64,000 nucleotides of DNA from JBDTSW01 sp963799815. GTDB taxonomy: Bacteria > Actinomycetota > Thermoleophilia > Solirubrobacterales > 70-9. Position numbers and translations under genes: made by a program. The notes under the pieces are model-generated. The model worked only from the letters and a program-made list of their open reading frames with translations, did not search any database and was not told the origin of the DNA. The stretch covers positions 310,001 through 374,000 of the forward strand of contig CAWCYG010000004.1 of the NCBI GenBank assembly GCA_963799815.1. Direction: 5' to 3'. Below, piece by piece: positions 22,840 through 31,304 of the stretch. Position 1 is the stretch's first letter. Each line of letters opens with the position of its first letter.

Positions 22840-25410
22840 GTGGACGCTGCGCGCAGGGAGAAGCTCGAATCGACGACCCGGTGGGACCCCGGCGCGGTCG
22901 AGGCTGAGGTCTTCCAGCGCTGGATGGACGGCGGCTATTTTCATCCTCCTGCGGAGGGAACACCGGAGGAGAACTTCTCGATCGCGATCCCGCCGCCCAA
23001 CGTCACGGGCGCCTTGCACATGGGTCATGCGCTCAACGGAACGATGCAGGACGCCCTGGCGCGCAAGCGCCGGATGGAGGGCGGCAACACGCTTTGGATC
23101 CTCGGCACGGACCACGCGGGGATCGCGACCCAGGCCGTGGTCGAAAAGGAACTGCGCGGGGAAGGCGCCTCGCGCCATGACATGGGCCGCGAGGCCTTCG
23201 TCGAGCGCGTCTGGGAGTGGCGGCGACAGTACGGGTCGCAGATCGTCGAGCAGTACAAGCGGATCGGTGCCTCATGCGACTACGAGCGCGAGCGCTTCAC
23301 GATGGACGAAGGTTTATTCCGGGCTGTCTACCGAGTGTTCGTCGCGCTTTACGACAAGGGCTACATCTACCGCGACAACTACATGGTCAACTGGGATCCC
23401 GGCTCGCGCTCGGCGATCTCCGACCTCGAGGTGGTGAACCGCGAGGTCACCGACCGTCTCTACTCGATCGACTACCCGATCGAGGGCACCGATGGAGTCC
23501 TGACCGTGGCAACGGTACGCCCGGAGACGATGCTCGCCGACACCGCGGTTGCCGTGAATCCGAACGACGAGCGCTACAGCGACCTCGTCGGATCTCACTG
23601 CACGCTCCCGCTCGTGGGCCGGCGTCTCGAGATCGTCGCCGACGAACACGTCGACCCTTCGTTCGGAACCGGTGTCCTCAAGATCACGCCCGGCCACGAC
23701 CAGAACGACTTCGAGATCGGGCGCGCCCACGGGCTTCCGGAGATCACCGTGATCGGGGAGGACGGGCGCATGAACGCCGAGGCGGGCGAGGCCTACGAGG
23801 GGATGTCCGTCGCGGAGGCACAGGACGCGGTCCTCAAAGAGCTGCGCGAGCAGGGGTCGCTGCGCGCCGAGGAGGAATACACACACTCCGTTCCTTTCTC
23901 CGAGCGTTCGGGTGAGCGGATCGAGCCGCTGATCTCGCTCCAGTGGTTCTGCCGCATGGACGAGCTCGCCCCGCCGGCGATCGAGGTCGTCGAGTCAGAC
24001 CGAGTCCGGATCACACCCGAGCAATGGAAGCGCGTCTACCTGGATTGGATGCGCAACATCCGACCTTGGTGTATCTCGCGCCAGCTCTGGTGGGGACATC
24101 AGATCCCGGTGTGGTACTGCGATTCGTGCGAGGAGACGTACGTCGCGGAGACAGCGCCCGAGCGCTGCGGTGCGTGTGGTGGCGAGCTGCGCCAGGAGGA
24201 GGATGTCCTCGACACCTGGTTCAGCTCGGCCCTGTGGCCCTTCGCGACTCTCGGGTGGCCCGATGAGGACGCCCCGCTCCTTCGGGCGTACTACCCGACC
24301 GACTTTCTCACGACTGGACGCGAGATCATCTTCCTCTGGGTCGCGCGGATGGTGATGATGGGCCTCGAGTTCGCCGGCGACATTCCATTCGAGGATGTCT
24401 ACGTGCACTCGATCATCCAGGCCCCGGATGGCCGGCGGATGTCGAAGTCGCTCGGGACCGGTATCGACCCGCTCGATGAGCTCGACGTCCACGGCGCGGA
24501 TGCGGTGCGATTCGGTCTGCTGGCGATGTCATCCACCCAAGACGTTCGCTTCTCGGCCGCCAAGGTCCAACAGGGCCGCGACCTTGCCAACAAGATGTGG
24601 AACGCGTCGCGCCTGGTGTTGCTGAATGCGGAGGGCGCGGTTCCGGGTCCGCGCGCAGAACGCCTCGAGGATCGCTGGATCCTCTCGCGACTGCAGGCGA
24701 CGATCGACTCAGTTGGCGGCAAGCTCGAGGCCTACGACTTCGCCCATGCCGCACTTGACTTCTACGCGTTCTTCTGGTCGGAGCTCTGCGACTGGTACCT
24801 CGAGATCGTGAAGCCCCGCCTTTACGACGGCGACCCGGACGCGGCGGCCAACCTCCTGCATGTGCTCGAGCGGACGCTCGCGGTGGCGCACCCGATCCTG
24901 CCGTTCGTGACCGAGGAGATCTGGAGTTACCTGCCCGCCTCCGCGGAAGCGCCCCTTGTGATCTCGCCCTACCCACAGGTGGACCCAGCGCTGACGGATG
25001 AGCAAGCGGAAGCCGAGATGGGGAAGCTGATCGGACTCACCCGCAGCGTGCGCCGCTGGCGCGATCTCGTCGGCGTGCCGGCCGGAAGCGTCCTCGCGGC
25101 GCGCGTCGCGGGCGGCGCCGAGCCGCACGAGCTGGTCGCCCGCCTCGCTCGGCTCTCCCTCGACGGTGCCGAGGGCGAGCCGCTCGCCAGCATCGGGCCG
25201 CTCGAGATCCTCGCTTCGGGAGACGTCGACGCGCAGGAGGTTCGAGCGCGTCTCGATCAGCGGCGCGATGAACTGCGCTCCGAGGTTGAGCGCGGTGAGC
25301 GCAAGCTCGCCAACGAGGGGTTCGTCGCCAAGGCGCCGGCCGAGGTCGTCGAGGCGGAGCGCGAGAAGCTGGAGGTCTACCGGGCCGAACTCGAAGAACT
25401 CGGCGAGTGA
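22840..25410 (+). CDS. valS: Valyl-tRNA synthetase
   Basis: A class I aminoacyl-tRNA synthetase that charges tRNA-Val. The 856-residue protein has the HIGH motif as HMGH (60-63), the CP1 editing domain (YSIDYPIEGTDGVLTVATVR, GTGVLKITPGHDQNDFE), the WFSSALWPF block, KMSKS as RMSKS near 533, and a C-terminal coiled-coil arm (about 800-856, Arg/Glu rich). I chose GTG 22840 over the longer open frame because upstream codons lie antisense to the aldo/keto reductase and the leaderless -10 is placed for it. It overlaps folC. Confidence 0.97.
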   Translation: MDAARREKLESTTRWDPGAVEAEVFQRWMDGGYFHPPAEGTPEENFSIAIPPPNVTGALHMGHALNGTMQDALARKRRMEGGNTLWILGTDHAGIATQAVVEKELRGEGASRHDMGREAFVERVWEWRRQYGSQIVEQYKRIGASCDYERERFTMDEGLFRAVYRVFVALYDKGYIYRDNYMVNWDPGSRSAISDLEVVNREVTDRLYSIDYPIEGTDGVLTVATVRPETMLADTAVAVNPNDERYSDLVGSHCTLPLVGRRLEIVADEHVDPSFGTGVLKITPGHDQNDFEIGRAHGLPEITVIGEDGRMNAEAGEAYEGMSVAEAQDAVLKELREQGSLRAEEEYTHSVPFSERSGERIEPLISLQWFCRMDELAPPAIEVVESDRVRITPEQWKRVYLDWMRNIRPWCISRQLWWGHQIPVWYCDSCEETYVAETAPERCGACGGELRQEEDVLDTWFSSALWPFATLGWPDEDAPLLRAYYPTDFLTTGREIIFLWVARMVMMGLEFAGDIPFEDVYVHSIIQAPDGRRMSKSLGTGIDPLDELDVHGADAVRFGLLAMSSTQDVRFSAAKVQQGRDLANKMWNASRLVLLNAEGAVPGPRAERLEDRWILSRLQATIDSVGGKLEAYDFAHAALDFYAFFWSELCDWYLEIVKPRLYDGDPDAAANLLHVLERTLAVAHPILPFVTEEIWSYLPASAEAPLVISPYPQVDPALTDEQAEAEMGKLIGLTRSVRRWRDLVGVPAGSVLAARVAGGAEPHELVARLARLSLDGAEGEPLASIGPLEILASGDVDAQEVRARLDQRRDELRSEVERGERKLANEGFVAKAPAEVVEAEREKLEVYRAELEELGE

Positions 25411-26636
25411 TGGACCCTGAGACCTGGCTCGGCTCCCTGGAGCCGATTGGCTGGCGCTTCGGGCTCGAGCGCATCAGCCGCCTGCTGACGGCCCTGGGCC
25501 TGCCGCAGCACCGCTACGCCTCGATCCACGTGGTCGGGACGAACGGGAAGTCCTCGGTCGCGGCGATGACGGCCGCTCTGCTCGAGGCGCACGGGATGCG
25601 CACGGGCGCGTATTTGTCCCCGCACGAGGAGCGGTGGTCGGAGCGGATCTTGGTGGCGGGCGAGGAGATCGGCGCTCGCGAGTTGGCGATCGCGGCGGGG
25701 CGGGTGGCCACCGCGATCGAGGGGGTCGAGCGCACGCTCCCCGAGGACGACGTCGTCACGCAGTTCGAGGCAGCGACGGCGCTGGCGTTCGTTGCGTTTG
25801 CTGAAGCCCGGATCGAGGTCGCGGTGGTCGAGGCTGGGCTGGGCGGTCGGTTGGACGCCACGAACGTCCTGCCATCACAGGCGACGGCTTTGACCTCCGT
25901 CGGGCTCGAGCACACCGAGTACCTCGGCGAGACCGAACTCGAGATCGCTGCCGAGAAGCTGGCGGTACTGCGCGATCACTCCGTGCTCGTCGTCGGCGCG
26001 CTTCGACCCGACCTCAGAGCGCTCGCCGAGCGCGAGGCGAGTCGGCGCCACGCCCGCTTCGTCGATGCATCCGTTCCGCTCGACGTCGCCGGGCTCAGTG
26101 ATCGCGCCCCGTATCTGGCGCGGAACCTCGCGGTCGCGGCGGCGGCTGCGCAGGTGATCGCGGGGCCACTGTCCGACTCGAATGTGGAGGAAGCGGTCCG
26201 CGCGATGCCGCTGGGGGGACGGATGGAGGGGAACCCGTGGTCGGCGCTGCTGCTGGACGCTGCTCACAATCCCGATGGGGCCCGGGCTGTCGCGGAGGCG
26301 CTGGCCCAGCCACATCCGAACACTCCGGTGGTCGCCTGCGTAGCGATCCTCGCTGGCAAGGATGCGCCGGGCATCCTTGCCGAGCTTGCGCCCGCAGTCG
26401 CCGCGATCGTCTGCACCGAGCTTCCGGCCGAGAGCCTCGTCGGAAGGGGCCGCCCCGGGGCGGAGGCGATTCCGGCGGACGAGCTGGCACGACTTGCGAG
26501 GGGGGTGGGGCTCGACGAGGTCGAGGTCGTGAGGGCTCCTGACGCGGCGGTAGCAAGGGCGCGTGAACTCGCCGCCGGACGAAATGGGGTGGCGCTCGTG
26601 ACCGGATCGCATTACCTTCTGCAGCATGGATCGTGA
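25407..26636 (+). CDS. folC: Folylpolyglutamate synthase / dihydrofolate synthase
   Basis: Adds glutamate to dihydropteroate or folates using ATP (Mur ligase superfamily). The 409-residue protein has the P-loop HVVGTNGKSSVAAM, the YLSPHEERWSERI folate loop, VEAGLGGRLDATNVLP, and LLDAAHNPDGARAVAE in the C-terminal domain. The GTG at 25407 overlaps the valS stop; ATG at 25410 is an alternative. The valS-folC-ndk order is common in Actinobacteria. Confidence 0.95.
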   Translation: MMDPETWLGSLEPIGWRFGLERISRLLTALGLPQHRYASIHVVGTNGKSSVAAMTAALLEAHGMRTGAYLSPHEERWSERILVAGEEIGARELAIAAGRVATAIEGVERTLPEDDVVTQFEAATALAFVAFAEARIEVAVVEAGLGGRLDATNVLPSQATALTSVGLEHTEYLGETELEIAAEKLAVLRDHSVLVVGALRPDLRALAEREASRRHARFVDASVPLDVAGLSDRAPYLARNLAVAAAAAQVIAGPLSDSNVEEAVRAMPLGGRMEGNPWSALLLDAAHNPDGARAVAEALAQPHPNTPVVACVAILAGKDAPGILAELAPAVAAIVCTELPAESLVGRGRPGAEAIPADELARLARGVGLDEVEVVRAPDAAVARARELAAGRNGVALVTGSHYLLQHGS

Positions 26637-26745
26637 GGCTCGCTCCGAGCTCCTGCAGATGATGGGCCTCGTCGCGGCTGTCGTCGCGATCGTGATCCTG
26701 GTCTTCTTCGGTCTCGGTTACCTGTTCGGGAGGCTTTTCCTCTAG
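26626..26745 (+). CDS. 39-residue single-pass membrane protein coupled to folC
   Basis: It begins MDREARSELLQMMGLVAAVV and continues into one long hydrophobic helix ending FGRLFL. ATG 26626 lies 11 bases inside the folC 3' end, so expression should depend on folC translation. A short amphipathic head followed by one membrane helix is typical of conserved small membrane proteins. No family recognised. Confidence 0.5.
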   Translation: MDREARSELLQMMGLVAAVVAIVILVFFGLGYLFGRLFL

Positions 26746-26792
26746 GCAGCCGCTGGGGGCACCGCCGTGCGCGGCGGCGCCTCTCCAGCCCC

Positions 26793-26798
26793 TAGACT
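26793..26798 (+). promoter_or_regulatory. -10-like TAGACT, leaderless layout with TTG
   Basis: TANNNT hexamer ending 7 bases before TTG 26806. Confidence 0.45.
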
Positions 26799-26805
26799 CT
26801 CCCGC

Positions 26806-27558
26806 TTGCCAATGCCGCACGCCATCTTCGGCATCACAAACGACAGCGTCAACCTGGCCGTAACGCTGCTTGTTCTCTTCCTGGTCGTGCTCTGGGTGGC
26901 GCTGGTCGTATGGACCTTCCTCGACGCCCGCAGGCGTCTGGATGACGGGTTCCTCGTCATCATCGCCACGCTGGCCTCCCTGCTGCTCCCGTTCGTGGGC
27001 ACGATCGTCTACTCGATCCTGCGCCCTCCGGAGTTTCTCGTTGACATGAAGGAGCGTGAGCTCGAGATCCGTGCCTCGGAGCTGCGTGTCCGCCAGCTGG
27101 AGGAGCAGTCGTGTCAGAGCTGTGGCTTTCCGATCGAGCGCACCTACCTGCGGTGCCCGAATTGCAAGACGCGGGTGAAGGATCCGTGTACGTCATGTGG
27201 CAAGCCCGTCGATCCCCGCTGGTCCCTGTGTCCCTATTGCGAGCAGCCGGTCCGGCGAGCCGCACCGCAGGGTCGCCGCAAGGCTCCCCGCCCCGCGGCT
27301 CCCGGCGCCCCGCGCCGGCGCAAGCCCGCGGAGGCGGGCGCGCCACAGAAGGGGGAATCCCGCAAGACCGCGGCCCGGTCGGGCTCTGCGCAGCGTGCCC
27401 AGCGCGCGACCCAGCAGCACCGGTCCGTGCAGCGGAAGGCTCGCCCCCTCGCCGACGGGGATGGCCCCTCGTCCGCACCTCCGACCGAGGGCTCCGCTGC
27501 CCAGCGCCCGGCGGCCGCTGAGGACGGCGAGGAAAGCCCCAAGCCCGCCACCAAGTGA
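26806..27558 (+). CDS. Membrane protein with double zinc ribbon
   Basis: About 250 residues. It has two N-terminal membrane helices (NLAVTLLVLFLVVLWVALVV and FLVIIATLASLLLPFVGTIV, similar to PLDc_N-type anchors) and a helix of about 30 residues. Then come two zinc ribbons with four CxxC-type pairs (CQSCGF, CPNCKT, CTSCGK, CPYCEQ), followed by an about 110-residue basic, Ala/Pro/Arg-rich disordered tail. It probably tethers a nucleic-acid- or protein-binding module to the membrane. Start is TTG 26806 (7 bases after TAGACT) or ATG 26812. It overlaps ndk by GTGA. Confidence 0.75.
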   Translation: MPMPHAIFGITNDSVNLAVTLLVLFLVVLWVALVVWTFLDARRRLDDGFLVIIATLASLLLPFVGTIVYSILRPPEFLVDMKERELEIRASELRVRQLEEQSCQSCGFPIERTYLRCPNCKTRVKDPCTSCGKPVDPRWSLCPYCEQPVRRAAPQGRRKAPRPAAPGAPRRRKPAEAGAPQKGESRKTAARSGSAQRAQRATQQHRSVQRKARPLADGDGPSSAPPTEGSAAQRPAAAEDGEESPKPATK

Positions 27559-27971
27559 GCGAAGGCTCCCGCACGCTCATCCTCGTGAAGCCCGATGCGT
27601 TCGAGCGCGGGCTGACCGGCGAGGTCCTGCGCCGCTTCGAGGCCAAGGGGCTTCGGATCGTCGCACTGCGCCTGCTCCAGGCCGACGAGGACATCGCGCA
27701 CCGTCACTACGCCGAGCACACCGAGAAGCCGTTCTTCGGTGAGCTGGTCGAGTTCATCACGCGCGGCCCCCTGGTCGCCGCGGTACTCGAGGGTGTCGAA
27801 GCGGTCAAGGCCGCGCGCCAGCTGATCGGCGCGACCAACCCGCTCGAGGCAGCCACCGGCTCGATCCGCGGCGACTACGCGCTCGAGGTCACCTTCAACA
27901 TGGTCCACGGCTCCGACTCCGACGAGTCGGCCACCCGCGAGATCGAGATCTGGTTCCCCGAAGGCGTTTGA
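27555..27971 (+). CDS. ndk: Nucleoside-diphosphate kinase
   Basis: Transfers the gamma phosphate of ATP to nucleoside diphosphates through a phosphohistidine. The 138-residue protein has the nearly universal N-terminus TLILVKPDAFERGLTGEVL, R-I-G-A-T-N region (LIGATNPLEAATGSIRGDYA) and the active-site His in NMVHGSDSDESA. GTG 27555 overlaps the upstream stop, and the 3' end overlaps maf (TTGA). Confidence 0.97.
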   Translation: MSEGSRTLILVKPDAFERGLTGEVLRRFEAKGLRIVALRLLQADEDIAHRHYAEHTEKPFFGELVEFITRGPLVAAVLEGVEAVKAARQLIGATNPLEAATGSIRGDYALEVTFNMVHGSDSDESATREIEIWFPEGV

Positions 27972-28573
27972 TCCTCGCCTCGGCGTCTCCCCGTCGCCGG
28001 GAGATGCTGAGGGCGCTGGGGGTCGAGCACGAGGCCGTTGCGACTGCCGTCGAGGAGCTGCGCGACGGCGGTGAGCCAGAGGCATTGGTGGTCGAGAACG
28101 CCAGGCGCAAGGCGCTGGCCGGGTTGGAGCTCGCGAGGGCTGGGAAGGGGGACGTCGCGCTGGGCGTTGACACCGAGGTGGTGCTGGACGAACGACTGCT
28201 GGGTAAGGCGGCGAGCGTCGAGGAGGCGCGGTCGCACCTGCTGGCCCTGTCCGGGCGGACTCACGAGGTGCTGAGCGGAGTGGTGCTGAGAGGGCCTGGC
28301 GAGCGCTCGGGAGTCGCGAGCAGCCTGGTCACCTTCAACCCCTTGAACGACGCGACCCTGGACCGCTATCTGGCCTCCGACGAGTGGCGGGACCGGGCTG
28401 GCGCGTACGCCATCCAAGGCCTCGGCTCCCTCCTCGTCGCCCGCCTCGATGGGGATTTCTCCAACGTTGTGGGGCTTCCGTTGCAGCTGCTCCTGACCCT
28501 CGCTCCGGAGCTTTTCACCTCAGTTTCCAGCGAGTCCGCCAGATCGGGCGAAAACCCTATGGGTACGGTTTAA
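27968..28573 (+). CDS. maf: Maf-family nucleoside triphosphate pyrophosphatase
   Basis: Hydrolyses non-canonical or canonical nucleoside triphosphates (dTTP/UTP or m7GTP type). The 201-residue protein starts with the signature ILASASPRRREMLRALG, has the conserved ARRKALAGLE helix, VALGVDTEVVLD (catalytic Asp) and WRDRAGAYAIQGLGSLLV. TTG 27968 overlaps the ndk stop codon (TTGA). Position directly before mreB resembles the maf-mre linkage in other bacteria. Confidence 0.93.
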   Translation: MILASASPRRREMLRALGVEHEAVATAVEELRDGGEPEALVVENARRKALAGLELARAGKGDVALGVDTEVVLDERLLGKAASVEEARSHLLALSGRTHEVLSGVVLRGPGERSGVASSLVTFNPLNDATLDRYLASDEWRDRAGAYAIQGLGSLLVARLDGDFSNVVGLPLQLLLTLAPELFTSVSSESARSGENPMGTV

Positions 28574-28605
28574 CCTTAGCTCCATTCAGAAGCCTCAAGT
28601 TGGGC

Positions 28606-28633
28606 TTGCGGCTGCCGGAAGCTCTGCTACATT
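28606..28633 (+). promoter_or_regulatory. Sigma70-type promoter candidate for mreB
   Basis: TTGCGG (28606-28611), 16-base spacer, TACATT (28628-28633). Transcription would start near 28640, leaving a leader of about 80 bases before the mreB ATG, unlike the leaderless genes. Confidence 0.5.
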
Positions 28634-28720
28634 CGCCGCGCGGTTGGGCATACCGCGCCGGCCCGGTTTCCTCCCTCTTCCGGGTCCCATCGAGACCTCC
28701 GGCGCCGGCCGCGAACCACC

Positions 28721-29785
28721 ATGGGATTCTTCAGAAACCTCACCGGCTTCGGCGGTCGCGACATGGCTGTCGACCTCGGCACGGCGAACACCCTCGTCTA
28801 CGTTCGGGGCCGCGGGATCGTTCTATCCGAGCCCTCCGTCGTGGCGGTGGACTCGCGCACCGGCGAGGTTCACGCCGTCGGCGTTGAGGCCAAGCGGATG
28901 CTGGGCCGCACCCCCGGCTCCATCCAGGCGATCCGTCCGCTCAAGGACGGCGTCATCGCCGACTTTGACGTGACCGAGGCGATGCTGCGCCACTTCATCC
29001 AGCGGGTGCACCAGAACCGCTTCGCCCACCCCCGCGTGGTCGTCTGCGTTCCATCGGGTGTCACCGGCGTCGAGAAGCGCGCTGTCGAGGAGGCCTGCCT
29101 CAGCGCCGGTGCCCGTCAAGCCTTTCTGATCGAGGAGCCGATGGCGGCGGCGATCGGGGCTGGGCTGCCTGTCGCCGAGCCGACGGGGTCCATGGTTCTC
29201 GACGTCGGCGGAGGGACCAGCGAGGTCGCCGTGATCTCGCTCGGCGGGATCGTCGTCTCGGAGTCGATCCGAGTCGGGGGCGACGAGATGGACGAGGCGC
29301 TCGTCAACCATTGCAAGCACGAGCACAAGCTCCTGATCGGCCAGCAGACCGCTGAGGAGGTGAAGCTCGAGATCGGCTCCGCCTCGGAGCTGGAGGACGA
29401 GCTCACCTCGGAGATCCGTGGCCGCGACATGGTCACCGGGCTGCCGAAGACGATCATGCTGACCTCGACCGCGGTGCGCGTCGCGATCGAGGAGCCCGTG
29501 AACCAGATCGTGAGCGCGGTCAAGGACACGCTCGACCGCACGCCGCCGGAGCTCGCCGGCGACATCATGGACCGCGGGATCACGCTCGCCGGCGGCGGCG
29601 CCCTGCTGCAGGGCATGGACGAGCGCATGCGGCGTGAGTGCCAGATGCCCGCGCAACTCACCGAATCGCCCCTCACCTGCGTCGCGGTCGGATCCGGCCG
29701 CTCGCTTGAGGAGTTCGAGGTGATTCACAGGATGCATCGCAACTCCGACCGGCGACGGCGCCTCGGGGACGGCGCCATGGCCTAG
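28721..29785 (+). CDS. mreB: Rod-shape-determining protein MreB
   Basis: An actin-like filament protein that guides lateral cell-wall synthesis. The 354-residue protein has phosphate loop 1 (MAVDLGTANTLVYVRGRGIV), the adenosine and phosphate 2 motifs (VLDVGGGTSEVAVISLGGIV), IKEPMAAAIG-type segment (IEEPMAAAIGAGLPV) and GITLAGGGALLQGMDERM. It heads mreB-mreC-mreD-mrdA-rodA, so this organism should build an elongasome. Rod shape is inferred. Confidence 0.97.
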   Translation: MGFFRNLTGFGGRDMAVDLGTANTLVYVRGRGIVLSEPSVVAVDSRTGEVHAVGVEAKRMLGRTPGSIQAIRPLKDGVIADFDVTEAMLRHFIQRVHQNRFAHPRVVVCVPSGVTGVEKRAVEEACLSAGARQAFLIEEPMAAAIGAGLPVAEPTGSMVLDVGGGTSEVAVISLGGIVVSESIRVGGDEMDEALVNHCKHEHKLLIGQQTAEEVKLEIGSASELEDELTSEIRGRDMVTGLPKTIMLTSTAVRVAIEEPVNQIVSAVKDTLDRTPPELAGDIMDRGITLAGGGALLQGMDERMRRECQMPAQLTESPLTCVAVGSGRSLEEFEVIHRMHRNSDRRRRLGDGAMA

Positions 29786-29802
29786 CTCGGCGGGAGCCGC
29801 CG

Positions 29803-30675
29803 ATGTATCGAAAGCAGGTTCGCAGGCGACGGGCCGTGCTCGTCGCCCTAATCGTCACCTCGCTGGTGATCCTCTCGATCTCCTTCTCGGAGGCACAGAG
29901 CGGTCCTCTGCACGCGGTCCAGCGTGGGGTCGCGACGGTCCTCGGTCCGGTCGAGGAGGGAGCTAGCCGCGCGCTCAAGCCCGTTCGCGACGCCGTCAAC
30001 TGGTTCGACGAGACGTTCGACGCGCGTGGCGACAACGAGAACCTCCAGGCCGACGTGGCCGAGCTGCGCCGCGAGCTCGCGAAGGCGCAGTCAGCGGTAA
30101 AGGAGAACGAGCAGCTGCGAAAGATGGTGGACCTTCCCGACGCCGGCTCTGAGCTGGCCGCGTACAAGCCGGTCGCGGCGCGCGTGATCGGCCGCTCGCC
30201 GACGGTCTGGTATTCGACGGTGACGGTCGACGCCGGCTCGAGCTCGGGCGTTGAGGTCGACGACCCGGTTCGCACCGGGGACGGCTTGGTGGGCCGCATC
30301 ACCGATACGACCCGCGGTACCGCCCAGGTGACGCTCATAACCGACCACCGCAGCGCCGTCTCGGCCTCGCTCTTGGATGGCGGGCCGGACGGGGTGCTCG
30401 AGCCCGAGGTCGGGGACCCCGACGATCTGCTCCTCGACTTCATCGCCAATGACGAGGAGGTGGCAGAGGGCCAGATCCTGGTCACGGCCGGGTGGTCCAA
30501 CGGCCGCATCTCCTCCGCGTATCCCTACGGAATCGAGATCGGCAGCGTCTCCGAGGCGACGGTGGGCGAGCAGGAGAACTTCCAGCAGGTGCACGTGAAG
30601 CCGTTCGTCGAGATGCGCGACCTCGACTACGTCCAGGTGCTGACGGGCGGTCCCAAGCGGCCCGGGGTCGGCTGA
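29803..30675 (+). CDS. mreC: Rod-shape-determining protein MreC
   Basis: A bitopic elongasome protein of 290 residues: N-terminal cytoplasmic basic stretch, one membrane helix (AVLVALIVTSLVILSISF), a coiled coil (about 68-108, NLQADVAELRRELAKAQSAV) and the beta-rich MreC domain with VIGRSPTVWYSTVTVDAGSS, VGRITDTTRGTAQVTLITDH and DYVQVLTG at the end. Its stop overlaps the mreD start (TGATG). Confidence 0.95.
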   Translation: MYRKQVRRRRAVLVALIVTSLVILSISFSEAQSGPLHAVQRGVATVLGPVEEGASRALKPVRDAVNWFDETFDARGDNENLQADVAELRRELAKAQSAVKENEQLRKMVDLPDAGSELAAYKPVAARVIGRSPTVWYSTVTVDAGSSSGVEVDDPVRTGDGLVGRITDTTRGTAQVTLITDHRSAVSASLLDGGPDGVLEPEVGDPDDLLLDFIANDEEVAEGQILVTAGWSNGRISSAYPYGIEIGSVSEATVGEQENFQQVHVKPFVEMRDLDYVQVLTGGPKRPGVG

Positions 30676-31304
30676 TGATCGTCACCCCCCGAATCGCCAT
30701 CCGACTCGCCCTGATCGTGGTGCTCGCGGTGATCCTTCAGGCGTCGTTCTTCTCCGAGCTCTCGCTGCTCGGGGGGACCCCCGACGCGCTGGCGGTGGTC
30801 ATCGTCTCGCTCGGGCTGCTCGGCGGCGCAGTGGTCGGCGCCGTATGCGGATTCGCCGCCGGTTTCCTGCTCGATTCGATCCTCCTCGAGACGCTCGGAG
30901 TCTCCTCGCTCGTCCTGCTGGGCGCCGGCTATCTCGCCGGGCGCTACCGCGAGGGCTTCGAGATCTCGAACTCGCTCACCCCGCCGCTCCTGGCGGGGGC
31001 TCTCACGGCCCTCGCCGCCGCCGGCTTCAGCGCGATCCAGATCATGCTCGGGGTCGAGACCGACGTGAGCCTCCTGCTCGTGCGGGAGATCCTGATCAAG
31101 GGCCTGCTCGCGTTCCTGCTCGCGATGGCGATCTATCCGCTGCTGCGGCGCCTGGTTCGTCCCGCTCTCGTCGACTACTCGCCGGCCCGCCGGCGTCGTC
31201 TGCTCTCCCCGGCGCGGCTGCGCGAGCGCCGGCGCCGGCGTCGCGGCGGATCTCGCGTCTCGGGCGCCGTGCCGCCGCACCGGATCAGGGGAGAGGCGTT
31301 CTGA
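30675..31304 (+). CDS. mreD: Rod-shape-determining protein MreD
   Basis: A small integral membrane protein of the elongasome, 209 residues with about five helices (LALIVVLAVILQASFF, AVVIVSLGLLGGAVVGAVCG, and others) and a basic Arg-rich tail (RLRERRRRRRGG). ATG 30675 overlaps the mreC stop. The longer open frame upstream is out of context inside mreC. Confidence 0.9.
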   Translation: MIVTPRIAIRLALIVVLAVILQASFFSELSLLGGTPDALAVVIVSLGLLGGAVVGAVCGFAAGFLLDSILLETLGVSSLVLLGAGYLAGRYREGFEISNSLTPPLLAGALTALAAAGFSAIQIMLGVETDVSLLLVREILIKGLLAFLLAMAIYPLLRRLVRPALVDYSPARRRRLLSPARLRERRRRRRGGSRVSGAVPPHRIRGEAF

